39,934 nt of DNA from positions 1 through 39,934 of the forward strand of contig JAVCCG010000151.1 in assembly GCA_030765605.1 (NCBI GenBank). Reading direction: 5' to 3'. Both the position numbers and the translations under genes were made by a program. Positions within the stretch are counted from its first letter, which is position 1, and every line of letters starts with the position of its first letter. The notes below the pieces were generated by a model. The model worked only from the letters and a program-made list of their open reading frames with translations. It searched no databases and was not told where the DNA came from. Shown one piece after another: positions 24,460-34,052 of the stretch. This DNA comes from Candidatus Alcyoniella australis. Lineage in GTDB: Bacteria; Lernaellota; Lernaellaia; JAVCCG01; Alcyoniellaceae.

Positions 24460-25118
24460 CGGGGGAGGGGTAATATTGTTGAAAAACAATATTGGGTAGG
24501 CGCTCGGCTGAAATCAGTTTGAGATTCTTTTCAGATTGCCGGTCTAAGATCTGACGAGATAGTCGTCTGGTTCGCACGGGGGCTCGCTCAGCGGGTTCTC
24601 AAAGGCGCCCAGTTAATCGAGACAGGTTAAGACTTCTTTTCATCTACTGGCGGACGCACCCAGTGTCCCGCTTTGCCAATAACGCTGGTCAGTCCTATTT
24701 TCGGATGAGAACCCGCTGATCAACCCCCCGCGCACACAATTGCATCGCCTTTGAGCTTAGTAGGAAAAATCTCAAACTGATTTTTGCCGAGCGCGGGGGA
24801 GGAGAGACGGCGGCGCGATGGCTGCGCCATCGCGCCGCCTCCCCACACCCACCTGCTCGCCGGGGCATCAGCGCTAAGCCGGAAGCGCGATTGCTCGCTC
24901 CGCGCGTTCTCATCCGAGGGTGGACTGATGCGCGCAGTTTGCGGTGCCATGTGCCAAGCCACGTTCTATGACCGATAATCGTGCGGAATATTTTGTCTCG
25001 ATGAACAACACTTCTTTGAGAACGCGCTGAACGAGCTGTCGCGCTTGGCAAAAAAACAAACTGATTTCCGGCGAGCCTACACATAAAGATCGTTTTAACG
25101 ATCTTTACCCCACCTCCC
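24460..25118. repeat. Composite structured repeat, copies B and C facing each other
   Basis: The left end is hairpin 24472-24493 (AATATTGTT/AACAATATT) with flanks GGGGT and GGGTAGGC. The right end, in inverse orientation, is 25085-25106 (AAAGATCGTT/AACGATCTTT). Nested perfect arms lie inside: 24511-24526 with 24768-24783 (16 bp, extended by 24500-24507 with 24787-24794), 24588-24601 with 24706-24719 (14 bp), and 24902-24912 with 25017-25027 (11 bp). A GC-rich hairpin (24809-24822 with 24826-24839, 14 bp, loop TGC) and the tail CCCACACCCACCTGCTCGCC follow. No protein-coding gene is convincing here. Bases 24360-24459 show only a weak match to the end of the PfkB gene. Confidence 0.75.
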
Positions 25119-25126
25119 CGATCTTC

Positions 25127-25263
25127 CGACGCGGGGTGGGTCGTTGGATTAAGACCAGCGTACTGCGCGAGTTTTGTGGCGGCTCTAAGCCGCCCGGGCG
25201 CGGGGCGGGTCGTTGGATTACTACCAGAGAGGTATGCGCGCCTTGTGTCGGCTAATAGCCGCC
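25127..25263 (+). repeat. Tandem REP-like units (two, period about 69 bp)
   Basis: Each unit begins GCGGGG-T/C-GGGTCGTTGGATTA (25131 and 25200) and ends with a hairpin: GGCGGCT-CTA-AGCCGCC (25178-25194) and CGGCT-AAT-AGCCG (25249-25261). A third, single unit is at 18415-18465. They lie 100-240 nt before the GH5 operon start, so an effect on its transcription is possible. The remaining 25264-25364 is AT-rich leader. Confidence 0.65.
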
Positions 25264-25364
25264 AGCCCTGGTCTCGTTTTAATTATGTTGATATATTTCG
25301 TTGTCGAACCACTCGCCTGACCATTGTTGGATTAATAAAAGATGAACAGTCCAAGGAGGACCGA

Positions 25365-27494
25365 ATGCGTCTGATTCACGCTAGCGCGGTCGCATTGCTG
25401 GCAATTTGCCTGTTGCTGGTTGCCTGTGAAGCTGACGATTTCAACCTGGCGGAGCAGGCTGCGCAGCCGCTGCCGCAGATCCACGTGGAACGCACGCATT
25501 TCAAAGATGCGCATGGCCGCTACATGTTTGTCCACGGCGTCAATGTCGGCGGCTCCACCAAGTTCCCGGCCACCGAGAACCCGATCTCTTACGTGGGCAA
25601 GCCCTTTCCCCTGGAGAAGGCCGACGAGAACTTCACGCGGCTGCGTGACGCCGGGTTCAACGTGCTGCGGCTGCTGGTGATCTGGGAGGCGCTGGAGCCC
25701 GAGGCCAGCGGCCAATACGACTACGAGTACCTGGACTACATCGAGCAGATCGTGTCCAAGGCCAACGACTACGGCATCTACGTGTTTCTGGACATGCACC
25801 AGGATCTATACTCCCGGCACCTGGCCAAGTACTACACCGACTCGGACCTGCTCGACGGAATGGACCTGGACGTGCCACAGGATACCGACGAGCCGCTGAA
25901 CAACCTGGTGCGCGGCGACGGCGCTCCGCGTTGGGCGGTGCAGGTGCCGCTGTTTGACAAAAACGTCTCCTCACCTGAGTGGGGCATGCCCCCGGAGGAT
26001 GTGGACGACCCGGCCGACACCAACGACATGCTGGCGATCGACCCTTGGGGCGTGAACTACTTCACATCGATCGACCTCAACCGCTGCTGGGCGGTGTTCT
26101 TCGCCGGGCGCTCGGTCTACCCCAACTGGTACATCGAGGGCAAGAACGTCCAGGACTTTCTGCAGGACTCGTTCACCAACGCCTGGCTGCAAGTCGTCAC
26201 GCGGGTCAAGGACTATCCCAACGTGATGGGCTACGACATTCTCAACGAGCCCGGCGGCTTCTACCTGATGTTCACGATCTACGCCATCACCTACCGCGAG
26301 ATGCTCGAGAGCGGGGGCCACGACCTGACGCCCGCCGAGGTCGACGTGGTCCTCGACGAGGCGGTGGCCGAGCTGCTGCAGGGCGGCATGCCATCGGACT
26401 TGGTGCAGTCGATCCGTGACTTCATCGTCAACTCCGGCCGCATGCCCGACACGGCGCAGAAGCTGGCTGCCGGTGGATTCCCGCTCAAGGCCGCCGAGGG
26501 CTCGCCCTATCGGCCGGACTTTGGCGCCTCGATCGCGCTCAACTCGGGCTTCAACCGCAACTACCTTCAGCCGTTCCACGAGCGGGTCGGCCAGGCGATG
26601 CAGGCCCAGGATCCGGACGCGATCTTCTTTATCGAGGAATCGATCGGGCTGGGCGACGCCAACATTGGCGTCTATTGGTCGCCAATGCTCAAACCCGAAG
26701 GCCTGGACCAGGTGGTCTTCGCCCCGCACTATTACGCCGACATCTACCCCTTCCTGGGCTATGACGCCTCGCCGCGCGAGTTCACCGTGGACGAGGTCAA
26801 GTACCGCGACTACACCGAGAAGCTGCAGGCGGTGATCGATTCGTCGGCCGAGCACCTGAGCAACGTGCCGGTGCTGCTGGGCGAGTTCGGCACCTACTTC
26901 AACTTCGGCGGCATCGAACAAGCGCGGGCCGAGAACTACGCGGTCTCGACCGAGATCCTCGACAACTACTTCGAGGCGCTCGAGACGCTGATGATGCACC
27001 ACACGATGTGGAACTACTCCCCAGAGAATGAGCCGCTCAACGGCGACGGATGGAACGAGGAGGACTTCTCGATTCTCGGGCCGGATCGCCAGTACCGCTC
27101 GGCCACAGCCTACATCCGGCCCTATGCGCGCTTCTCAGCCGGTCGGCCGCTGGAGACGCACTTCTACTCCGACCACCACTACTACGATCCGATCCCCGGT
27201 CAGCCGACCCCCTATCACGAGTACTACCTGGCGATGGATTCGCTGGAGTCCAGCGCGCCCACCGAGATCATCGTTCCGCGGCTGCAATACCCCGAGGGCT
27301 TCTACGTCTATCTCTCCGACGGTCGTTGCGCCTTTGATCACGAGCTGCAACTGCTCTACTGGTACATCGACGACGGCTCGCCCGACGTGGATCACACGAT
27401 CCGCATCCGGCCGCCCTACCAGGACTCGGGCGACAGCGAGTGGGATTACTTCTTCTTTGAAGACGCCGTGCGCGAGAACGGGAGGCGGTCATGA
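25365..27494 (+). CDS. Secreted GH5-family glycoside hydrolase lipoprotein (endoglycoceramidase-like)
   Basis: A 709-residue protein with a lipoprotein signal (lipobox LLVAC, Cys21). The TIM barrel starts near residue 35 (FVHGVNVGGSTKFP, then FNVLRLLVIWEALEP, then VFLDMHQDLYS). The acid/base Glu is in DILNEPGG (E295) and the nucleophile is in LLGEFGTYF (E507). The MHQDLYS block and the barrel-plus-C-terminal-beta-domain layout fit the endoglycoceramidase-like GH5 subgroup, which acts on glycolipid or related beta-glycosides. The region 155-270 is an unusually long Asp-rich insertion. The ATG at 25365 has AAGGAGG at 25353-25359; the open frame extends upstream into repeats and is not used. The stop overlaps the next start (ATGA). 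First gene of a sugar-uptake operon. Confidence 0.85.
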   Translation: MRLIHASAVALLAICLLLVACEADDFNLAEQAAQPLPQIHVERTHFKDAHGRYMFVHGVNVGGSTKFPATENPISYVGKPFPLEKADENFTRLRDAGFNVLRLLVIWEALEPEASGQYDYEYLDYIEQIVSKANDYGIYVFLDMHQDLYSRHLAKYYTDSDLLDGMDLDVPQDTDEPLNNLVRGDGAPRWAVQVPLFDKNVSSPEWGMPPEDVDDPADTNDMLAIDPWGVNYFTSIDLNRCWAVFFAGRSVYPNWYIEGKNVQDFLQDSFTNAWLQVVTRVKDYPNVMGYDILNEPGGFYLMFTIYAITYREMLESGGHDLTPAEVDVVLDEAVAELLQGGMPSDLVQSIRDFIVNSGRMPDTAQKLAAGGFPLKAAEGSPYRPDFGASIALNSGFNRNYLQPFHERVGQAMQAQDPDAIFFIEESIGLGDANIGVYWSPMLKPEGLDQVVFAPHYYADIYPFLGYDASPREFTVDEVKYRDYTEKLQAVIDSSAEHLSNVPVLLGEFGTYFNFGGIEQARAENYAVSTEILDNYFEALETLMMHHTMWNYSPENEPLNGDGWNEEDFSILGPDRQYRSATAYIRPYARFSAGRPLETHFYSDHHYYDPIPGQPTPYHEYYLAMDSLESSAPTEIIVPRLQYPEGFYVYLSDGRCAFDHELQLLYWYIDDGSPDVDHTIRIRPPYQDSGDSEWDYFFFEDAVRENGRRS

Positions 27495-28855
27495 GCCGTA
27501 CAGCCACACTCAGCGCGATCATTCTGTGCACACTGCTTGCGATCCCGGCCTTTGCCGCGGCGGACGACGGGGAGCAGGCGGCGCTGCTGCCGATCATCCA
27601 CGCCGACTTCCGCACGTTTTTTGTCCACCAGAACGACAGCGACTTCGACCCCACGGGTCAGCTTTACGACCAGAACGGCCAGCAGGTGGGCTACATCAGC
27701 ACGCTGTTTCGGCCGCGCATGATCTGGCAGCCGCACGAGGCGATCGAGCTTCAATACGAACTGGAGATCGGCGACAACATCTGGAGCCGCAATGACGCCA
27801 ACCAGGGCGACGCCACGGGCGAGGGGCGTCCGGTCTTCCGCCAGCGCCAGTTCTGGGGCCACGTGGGCCTGCCTTGGATCCCCGTTGGCATTGGCGCGGG
27901 CTACCGCCACCTGGACGACCCCACGGGCCTGGTGCTCGACCGCTATTTGGGCACGGCCTGGCTCAGCGGATGCTGGTCGTCGGGCACGGCGCAACTCGGC
28001 GCGGCCCAAGTGCCCGACACGACCTACGAGGGACGCGATCCCAACCAGCAGTACAACGCGGACGACGACGGGTTCGACCCCAACCGCAACAACTTCCAAA
28101 ACGACCACTGGGTTTTCTTCGGCAGTGCGAAGCAGAGGCTCGCCCCGGGCCTGAGCCTTGAGCCGGGCGTATTCTTCGTCTGGGACCGCACGCTTGTCGA
28201 GCGCACCCGTTGGCACGCGGACCCGCTGATCCGTTTGGATTGGCAGATCGACGAGACATTCCGAGTTGAGCTCGACCTGGTGGGCCAGGCCGGAGTTTTC
28301 GAGAACGGCGGGATCGACAACCGCGACGTGGACCTGCTGGCCGCAGCCGGGCAGCTGGGATTCACCGCCGACTGGCGCGTGCTCGAGCTGCGCATCGGCG
28401 CGTTGGCGTTCAGCGCTGACGACGGCGATCCGTACAACCTCACGGACAACGCCTTTGACTACTCGGGGGTCTCGCGCAGCCGCACCGTGTTGCTCACCGA
28501 GGATTGGCTGCAGGATCGCTACGACAACCTCGACGAGCGCGCCGCTGCTCAGGGCGCGGGCCTGCTGGTGAGCGACGTGCAGGTCACCGGGCGGCCGGTG
28601 AGCGGCCTGGAGCTGTTCGCCGTTGCCGGTTACGGCATGGTTTTCCAGGAGCGCAACGTGGGCGACGACCCGGAACTGGGGATCGAGACGGACCTGGGTG
28701 CGCGCATCGAGCTCTACGGCGAGAGCGTCGCGCTGACCGTGCTGGGCTCGGCGCTGCTCCCCGGAGCGGCCGCGGCCGCACTGTCCAACGAGATCGATCT
28801 CGAGGCCACCGAGACCCTGTGGAACGTGCAGGGCGCATTCGAAATCGCCTTCTGA
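27491..28855 (+). CDS. Outer-membrane beta-barrel protein, porin-like
   Basis: A 454-residue protein with a Sec signal peptide (cleavage likely after AIPAFA) and many alternating amphipathic strands. It ends FEIAF, with the C-terminal Phe typical of BAM-inserted barrels. No known porin family is obvious, but the layout recalls alginate-export-type and carbohydrate porins. In Pseudomonas the glucose ABC operon also carries a porin (OprB); here this protein sits between the surface hydrolase and the ABC genes, so a role in letting released sugars into the periplasm is a reasonable inference. Confidence 0.75.
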   Translation: MSRTATLSAIILCTLLAIPAFAAADDGEQAALLPIIHADFRTFFVHQNDSDFDPTGQLYDQNGQQVGYISTLFRPRMIWQPHEAIELQYELEIGDNIWSRNDANQGDATGEGRPVFRQRQFWGHVGLPWIPVGIGAGYRHLDDPTGLVLDRYLGTAWLSGCWSSGTAQLGAAQVPDTTYEGRDPNQQYNADDDGFDPNRNNFQNDHWVFFGSAKQRLAPGLSLEPGVFFVWDRTLVERTRWHADPLIRLDWQIDETFRVELDLVGQAGVFENGGIDNRDVDLLAAAGQLGFTADWRVLELRIGALAFSADDGDPYNLTDNAFDYSGVSRSRTVLLTEDWLQDRYDNLDERAAAQGAGLLVSDVQVTGRPVSGLELFAVAGYGMVFQERNVGDDPELGIETDLGARIELYGESVALTVLGSALLPGAAAAALSNEIDLEATETLWNVQGAFEIAF

Positions 28856-28859
28856 CGCC

Positions 28860-29972
28860 GTGGCTCAGGTCCGCATCGACCGCGTGTCCAAAAGCTTCGG
28901 CTCCAACGAGGTGGTGCGCGAGCTGTCGCTGGACGTGCGCGACCAGGAGTTCCTGGTGCTGGTCGGCCCCTCGGGTTGCGGCAAGTCGACGCTGTTGCGA
29001 ATGGTCGCCGGGCTCGAGCAGCTCAGCGCGGGCGCGATCAGCATCGGCGAACGCGAGGTAAACGACCTGCCGCCCAAGGATCGCGACATCGCGATGGTCT
29101 TTCAAAATTACGCGCTCTATCCGCACATGGATGTGCGCCGCAATATGGGCTTCGGCCTGAAGATGCGCGGCTATCCCAAGGGCGAGGTCGAGCAGCGCGT
29201 GCTCGAGGCCGCACGGATTCTCGAGATCGAGCCGCTGTTGGGACGCAAGCCCTCGCAGCTCAGCGGCGGGCAACGCCAGCGCGTGGCCATGGGCCGGGCG
29301 ATCGTACGTAAGCCCGCGGCGTTCCTGTTCGACGAGCCGCTTTCCAACCTCGATGCCAAACTGCGCGTGCAGATGCGGCTCGAGATCAAACGCCTGCACC
29401 GCACGTTGGGCACCACGATCATCTACGTCACCCACGACCAGATTGAGGCCATGACCCTGGCGGACCGCGTGGCCGTGATGCACCGCGGTGTGCTGCAACA
29501 GGTCGCGCCGCCCCTTGAGATCTACCACCAACCGGCCAACCTGTTCGTGGCCGGGTTTATCGGCAGCCCGCCGATCAACCTGATCGCGGGCGCGATCAGC
29601 CGATCCGACCAAGGCAGCCTACTGCGCGCCGAGGGGCTCGAGATCGTCCTGCCCGACAACGGACGTCTGGCCGCCCTGGGCCAGGAGCGCCGCGTGGTGC
29701 TGGGCATTCGGCCCGAACATCTGCGGATCGCGCCGCGTCCGGATCGCCCCGCCGCGGTCTTTAGCGGAGTGGTGGAAGTGGTCGAGCCGCTGGGCTCCGA
29801 GGTGGTGCTCTATTTGCGGGTCGGCCCGCTGCTGCTCGCCGCGACAACCGATCCCGACCGCGCGGCAGCGCCCGGCGATACCCTGACCCTGCACGCCGAG
29901 GTCGACGCGCTCAAGGTCTTTGACGCGCAAACCGAAATCAACCTTCTCGACAAAGGGGAGAGTTCAAAATGA
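28860..29972 (+). CDS. CUT1 sugar ABC transporter ATPase (MalK/UgpC/MsmX-like)
   Basis: A 370-residue ATPase with Walker [10 protein letters not shown] (36-44), signature LSGGQRQR (134-141), Walker B FLFDEP (155-160), a D-loop, and a C-terminal TOBE/regulatory region (about 240-370, [10 protein letters not shown]). The start is a GTG at 28860, 4 nt after the previous stop. It powers the two permeases downstream. The stop overlaps the binding-protein gene (ATGA). Confidence 0.93.
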   Translation: MAQVRIDRVSKSFGSNEVVRELSLDVRDQEFLVLVGPSGCGKSTLLRMVAGLEQLSAGAISIGEREVNDLPPKDRDIAMVFQNYALYPHMDVRRNMGFGLKMRGYPKGEVEQRVLEAARILEIEPLLGRKPSQLSGGQRQRVAMGRAIVRKPAAFLFDEPLSNLDAKLRVQMRLEIKRLHRTLGTTIIYVTHDQIEAMTLADRVAVMHRGVLQQVAPPLEIYHQPANLFVAGFIGSPPINLIAGAISRSDQGSLLRAEGLEIVLPDNGRLAALGQERRVVLGIRPEHLRIAPRPDRPAAVFSGVVEVVEPLGSEVVLYLRVGPLLLAATTDPDRAAAPGDTLTLHAEVDALKVFDAQTEINLLDKGESSK

Positions 29973-31285
29973 GAACCATTCGCTTGTTGGTATCAATCCT
30001 GCTGGTATTCGCGCTGTTGGCCCTGGTGGGCTGCGGCAAGTCCGAGCCGCAACAGGCTGTTGCGCCCGAGCCCGGGCAGGAGGCCCAGGCCGCGGCCGAC
30101 CAGTCCGAGGTGATTCTCTTTTCCTGGTGGACCGCGGGCGGCGAGGCCGAGGGGTTGCAGGCGCTGGTCGACCAGTTCAACGCAATGCATCCGCAGGTCA
30201 AGGTGATCAACGCCGCGGTGGCCGGCGGCGCGGGGACCAACGCCAAGGCCGTGCTGATGACGCGGATGATGGGCGGCGATCCGCCCGACTCGTTTCAGGT
30301 CCACGGTGGCGCGGAGCTGCTGCACACCTGGGTCGAGCCGGGGCTGATGCAGCCGCTGACCGCGCTTTACGATGAGCAGGGCTGGCGTGAGAAGTTCCCC
30401 GCGGGCCTGATCCAGATCGTCAGCGCGGGCAACGAGATCTACGCCGTACCGGCCAACATCCACCGCGGCAACGTGCTGTGGTACAACGCGCGGCTGCTGG
30501 CGGACAACGGCATTGAGCCGCCGACCACCCTCGACGAATTTTTCGCCGCCTGCGACAAGCTCAAGGCTGCGGGTGTGACCCCGCTGGCGCTCTCCTCGCG
30601 CAACAAGTGGCCGGTGTCCCACCTGTTTGAGACGCTGCTGCTCGGCGTGGGCGGGCCCGAGTTTTACCGCGATTTGTTCGCGGGCAAAATCGCCTGGACC
30701 GACGAGCGGGTCAAAGGGGCGCTGCAGGCGCTGTCCAAAATGGTCGGCTTTGCCAACTCCGACCATGCGGCCCTGACCTGGGATCAGGCCAGCGGCAAGC
30801 TGGTGGCGGGCCAGGCCGCGTTCAACGTGATGGGCGACTGGGCCAAGGGCTATTTTATGACCAACCAGTGGCAGCCCGGGCAGGACTTCGGCGCGATCCC
30901 CTCCCCAGGCACTGACGGGATGTTCATCGTGATCACCGACACCTTCGGCATCCCCAAGGACGCGCCGCACGCGGCGATGGCCCGGGAGTTCCTTAAGGTA
31001 GTGGGTTCGGCCGAGGGCCAGACCGCGTTCAACCTCAAGAAGGGCTCGATCCCCGCGCGCGTTGACGCGCCGGCTGACCAGTTTGACCAGATCGCCGTGC
31101 GCTTTATGTCCGACTTTGCCAAGGACACATTGGTGCCCAGCTGCGCCCACGGCTCGGCGGTCAAGGAGCGTTTCGCCACGGCGCTCAGTGACGAGCTGAG
31201 CGTTTTTATCCACAAGCTGGACGTGGACGCCGCGGCCCTGGCGCTGGAGGCCGCTGCCAAAGACGCCGGAGTAAGGCCGGAGTAA
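29969..31285 (+). CDS. Sugar-binding lipoprotein, glucose/mannose type (GtsA-like)
   Basis: A 438-residue lipoprotein (lipobox LVGC at about 19-22) of the family-1 extracellular solute-binding proteins. The blocks [60 protein letters not shown] and VPSCAHG are those of glucose/mannose-binding proteins of the Pseudomonas GtsA and Thermus type. It would bind a monosaccharide or small glucoside in the periplasm and deliver it to the permeases. Coupled to the ATPase by ATGA. Confidence 0.9.
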   Translation: MRTIRLLVSILLVFALLALVGCGKSEPQQAVAPEPGQEAQAAADQSEVILFSWWTAGGEAEGLQALVDQFNAMHPQVKVINAAVAGGAGTNAKAVLMTRMMGGDPPDSFQVHGGAELLHTWVEPGLMQPLTALYDEQGWREKFPAGLIQIVSAGNEIYAVPANIHRGNVLWYNARLLADNGIEPPTTLDEFFAACDKLKAAGVTPLALSSRNKWPVSHLFETLLLGVGGPEFYRDLFAGKIAWTDERVKGALQALSKMVGFANSDHAALTWDQASGKLVAGQAAFNVMGDWAKGYFMTNQWQPGQDFGAIPSPGTDGMFIVITDTFGIPKDAPHAAMAREFLKVVGSAEGQTAFNLKKGSIPARVDAPADQFDQIAVRFMSDFAKDTLVPSCAHGSAVKERFATALSDELSVFIHKLDVDAAALALEAAAKDAGVRPE

Positions 31286-31298
31286 TCCGGCGGGCGCG

Positions 31299-32177
31299 AT
31301 GAGGCACGCGCGGCGCGACCGGCTGCTGTCATTGGCGCTGGTGGCGCCCTCGTGCCTGCTGCTGCTGCTGTTTGTTTACGGCTTCATCGGCTGGTCGGGC
31401 TGGATCTCGATGACCGACTGGGAGGGCATCTCGCCCGAGCTGAAGTTCGTCGGGTTCGAGCAGTACGAACGGCTGCTGCACCACGATCGTTTCCAGCGCG
31501 ACCTGGTCAACACCGGCGTGTTCACGCTGCTGTTCCTGGCGGGCAACCTGTTCCTCGGGTTGCTGCTGGCAGTGCTGCTCGACCGCAAGCTGCGCGGCGA
31601 GTCGTTCTTCCGCAGCCTGTTTCTGTTTCCGATGTCGGTCTCGTTCGTGGTCACGGGCACGATCTGGGTCTGGGTCTTCAACCCGCAGTCCGGGCTCAAT
31701 CGAATCTTCGCGGCCCTGGGATTCGACGTGAGCGACTGGGGCTGGATCACCGACCCCAAAATGGCGCTGACCTGCGTGGCCCTGGCCGCGATCTGGCAGA
31801 TGGCCGGGTTCACCATGGCCCAATATCTGGCCGGGCTGCGCGGCATTGCAATGGAGCAGCGCGAGGCCGCGCGCATTGACGGGGCCAACGAGGCCCAGGT
31901 CTTCCGCCACGTGCTGCTGCCCCAGCTTTGGCCGATCACCGTGGGCGCGATCGTGGTGCTGGGGCACATCTCGCTTAAAATCTTCGACCTGGTCTACGTG
32001 ATGACTCAGGGCGGGCCCGCGCGCGCCACGGACGTGCCCGGGATCTTCATGTTCGAGGTGACCTTCGCCAACCAGTTCCTGGCGCGCGGCGCGGCAATCG
32101 GCGTGGTGATGCTGTTGATGGTGGCGCTGCTGATCGTGCCCTACCTGGTCTACGCCAGGTCGATGGACGCCCGCTGA
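31299..32177 (+). CDS. CUT1 sugar ABC permease 1 (MalF/GtsB-like)
   Basis: A 292-residue inner-membrane permease with six TM segments and the EAA loop EAARIDGANEAQVFRHVLLPQLWP, which docks the ATPase. The short periplasmic region (WISMTDWEGISP, FVGFEQYERL) fits glucose/mannose-type members. Begins 13 nt after the binding-protein gene; its stop overlaps the next start as TGATG. Confidence 0.92.
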   Translation: MRHARRDRLLSLALVAPSCLLLLLFVYGFIGWSGWISMTDWEGISPELKFVGFEQYERLLHHDRFQRDLVNTGVFTLLFLAGNLFLGLLLAVLLDRKLRGESFFRSLFLFPMSVSFVVTGTIWVWVFNPQSGLNRIFAALGFDVSDWGWITDPKMALTCVALAAIWQMAGFTMAQYLAGLRGIAMEQREAARIDGANEAQVFRHVLLPQLWPITVGAIVVLGHISLKIFDLVYVMTQGGPARATDVPGIFMFEVTFANQFLARGAAIGVVMLLMVALLIVPYLVYARSMDAR

Positions 32178-33004
32178 TGGCGAAGGTCGCGCGCGGCCGT
32201 ACGCTGTGGGCCTACCTTTTGTTGGGGCTGGCCGCCGCGTTGTTCATCACGCCGCTGTACGTGATGTTCGCCACCTCGGTCAAGGGCCTGGCCGACGCCC
32301 AGGGCTCGAGCATGTGGGCGCTGCCCAGCGCGCTGTCGTTCGAGGGGTTTGCCGAGGCCGGGTCGCGGATGTGGCGCGGAGTACTCAACAGCCTGCTGCT
32401 GACGATCCCGGCCACGCTGCTCTCGTGCATCGTCGGCTCGCTCAACGGCTACTGCCTTTCCAAGTGGAAGTTCCGCGGCTCGGAGTGGCTGTTCACCCTG
32501 GTGCTGTTCGGGATGTTCATTCCCTACCAGAGCGTGCTGATCCCGCTGGTGCTGTTCATGCGCAAGATCGGACTCTATAACTCGCTTTTCGGGCTGATCC
32601 TGGTACACGTTATCTACGGCGTGCCGATCACCACGCTGATCTTCCGCAACTACTACGCCACAGTGCCCGACGAGCTGATCGAGGCCGGACGCATCGACGG
32701 CGCGGGCCTGCTCAAAATCTACTGGTACGTGTTCCTGCCGGTGAGTTTGCCGGCGTTTGCCGTGGTGGCGATCTGGCAGTTCACCAACATTTGGAACGAG
32801 TTCCTCTTTGCCGTGACCCTGGTGGGCGACCCGCGCGCCCAGCCGGTGACCGTGGCCCTGCAGAACCTCGGCGGCAGCATGATCAGCCGCTGGAACGTGC
32901 AGATGGCCGGAGCGCTGATCGCCTCGGCCCCCACGCTGTTGGTCTACGTGCTGCTGGGGCGCTACTTTGTCGGCGGGATGATGGCCGGATCCGTTAAAGG
33001 TTAG
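32177..33004 (+). CDS. CUT1 sugar ABC permease 2 (MalG/GtsC-like)
   Basis: A 275-residue inner-membrane permease with six TM segments and the EAA motif ELIEAGRIDGAGLLKIYWYVFLP. YVMFATSVKGLADAQ and the C-terminal GRYFVGGMMAGSVKG are typical of the MalG group. Last gene of the six-gene operon, which ends 11 nt before the convergent PfkB kinase gene. Confidence 0.92.
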   Translation: MAKVARGRTLWAYLLLGLAAALFITPLYVMFATSVKGLADAQGSSMWALPSALSFEGFAEAGSRMWRGVLNSLLLTIPATLLSCIVGSLNGYCLSKWKFRGSEWLFTLVLFGMFIPYQSVLIPLVLFMRKIGLYNSLFGLILVHVIYGVPITTLIFRNYYATVPDELIEAGRIDGAGLLKIYWYVFLPVSLPAFAVVAIWQFTNIWNEFLFAVTLVGDPRAQPVTVALQNLGGSMISRWNVQMAGALIASAPTLLVYVLLGRYFVGGMMAGSVKG

Positions 33005-33014
33005 CCCGGATAAT

Positions 33015-33926
33015 TCAGGAAGCTTCTACTGCGGCGCACAGTCCGTTATAGATCGAGCGGTTTTCAGAGGTGGCGCCGCGCATGGCGCAGACGCGCGCGG
33101 CCAGGCACAGCGCTGATTGCAATGCCTCGGAGAGCGGCTTGCGGCGTAGGATGGCCGCGATCATCGCCGCGCTGAACGCGTCGCCTGCCCCCACCGTATC
33201 GACCAGTTCGACTTCGCCCGGCGGCTCGGCGCTAAATACCTCGCAATCGTTTGGCACAAGCAGCGCGCCGTGCGCTCCCAATGTGAGCACCACCAGCTCG
33301 ATGGCGCGCGATTTCATCAGCTCGCGGCAGAGCGCCTCGGGCTCGCCGGGTCCGGGCGCGATGCGTTGCAGCTCGTCGAGGTTGAGCTTGACCCAGCGCG
33401 CGCGGCCGAGCATCTGTCCCAGCAGTTCTGATTCCCACCACGGGGCGCGCAGGTTCACGTCGAGGAACAGCGGTACGTCCGGCAGTTCGCGGATCAGCGC
33501 ATGGAGCGTGGCGCGCGAGACCGCGCTGCGTGCGGCCAACGAGCCGTGGTAGATCAGATCCGGTTGTGCATCAGCCAGGAGCTCGACGATCGGCCCGAGC
33601 TCGATGTGGTCGAATGCGCGGTCCTCGAGCACCTCGAAGTGCGGCTCGTTGCGCTCGATCCGCACCCGCACCTCGCCGGTGGGGCGGCGTGCATCGCGCT
33701 GCACGCCTGAAACGTCCAAACCCCAGGCGGCCATGCGCTGCAAGATCTGCTCGCCGCGCTGATCGCTGCCCACACGGGAGACAAGCAGCGGGTCGAGCCC
33801 CAGGCCGCGCAAATGCCAGGCCACGTTGAACGGCGCGCCCCCCAGGACCTGGCGGCCGTCGGGGAAGATGTCGAACAGCACCTCGCCAAAGATCAGCGGT
33901 CTGTAAATCTGTTGTCGATCGACCAT
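33015..33926 (-). CDS. PfkB-family sugar kinase (fructokinase-like)
   Basis: A 303-residue ribokinase-fold kinase that phosphorylates a sugar with ATP. The N-terminal VLGGAPFNVAWHLRGLG and C-terminal DTVGAGDAFSAAM (catalytic Asp in GAGD) are clear, and the GGAPFNVA form is common in fructokinases. I start at 33926; upstream Mets (33944, 34004) precede a hydrophobic stretch unlike the family. On the minus strand TATAAT (33933-33938) lies only 6 nt before this ATG, so the transcript may be leaderless. Convergent with the sugar ABC operon, whose imported sugar it may phosphorylate. Confidence 0.87.
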   Translation of the reverse strand: MVDRQQIYRPLIFGEVLFDIFPDGRQVLGGAPFNVAWHLRGLGLDPLLVSRVGSDQRGEQILQRMAAWGLDVSGVQRDARRPTGEVRVRIERNEPHFEVLEDRAFDHIELGPIVELLADAQPDLIYHGSLAARSAVSRATLHALIRELPDVPLFLDVNLRAPWWESELLGQMLGRARWVKLNLDELQRIAPGPGEPEALCRELMKSRAIELVVLTLGAHGALLVPNDCEVFSAEPPGEVELVDTVGAGDAFSAAMIAAILRRKPLSEALQSALCLAARVCAMRGATSENRSIYNGLCAAVEAS

Positions 33927-33969
33927 AGCGGCATTATATCCCATGCTTGAAAGAAGGAGATTATTTTCC

Positions 33970-34020
33970 TTGACATCGATGCTCTGGAAACATAAGAATG
34001 ACACGTCATTCCGCTATAAC
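33970..34020 (+). promoter_or_regulatory. Promoter region of the tetR operon
   Basis: TATAAC (34015-34020) is a good -10 element directly after the operator. A TTGACA lies further upstream (33970-33975) and would pair only with a weak TAAGAA at 33993-33998. Either way the 16-bp palindrome at 33996-34011 overlaps the RNA-polymerase contact region. Confidence 0.5.
33996..34011. promoter_or_regulatory. TetR-type operator GAATGAC-AC-GTCATTC
   Basis: Perfect 7-bp arms with a 2-bp centre, 42 nt before the tetR ATG. The GAATGA(N4)TCATTC core is the same as that published for the Bacillus FadR (YsiA) operators of fatty-acid degradation (consensus TGAATGA-N4-TCATTCA). Autoregulation by the adjacent TetR protein is the simplest reading. 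Confidence 0.7.
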
Positions 34021-34052
34021 GGGTTGTTTTACAGGGATTATTGGAAAGAGCA

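Noticed and set aside
25176-25364. Upstream extension of the GH5 gene
   Set aside because: Runs through REP-like units; the lipoprotein signal and AAGGAGG fix the start at 25365.
24360-25364. CRISPR array
   Set aside because: Repeats here are inverted and nested, not regularly spaced direct repeats with unique spacers, and no cas genes are near.
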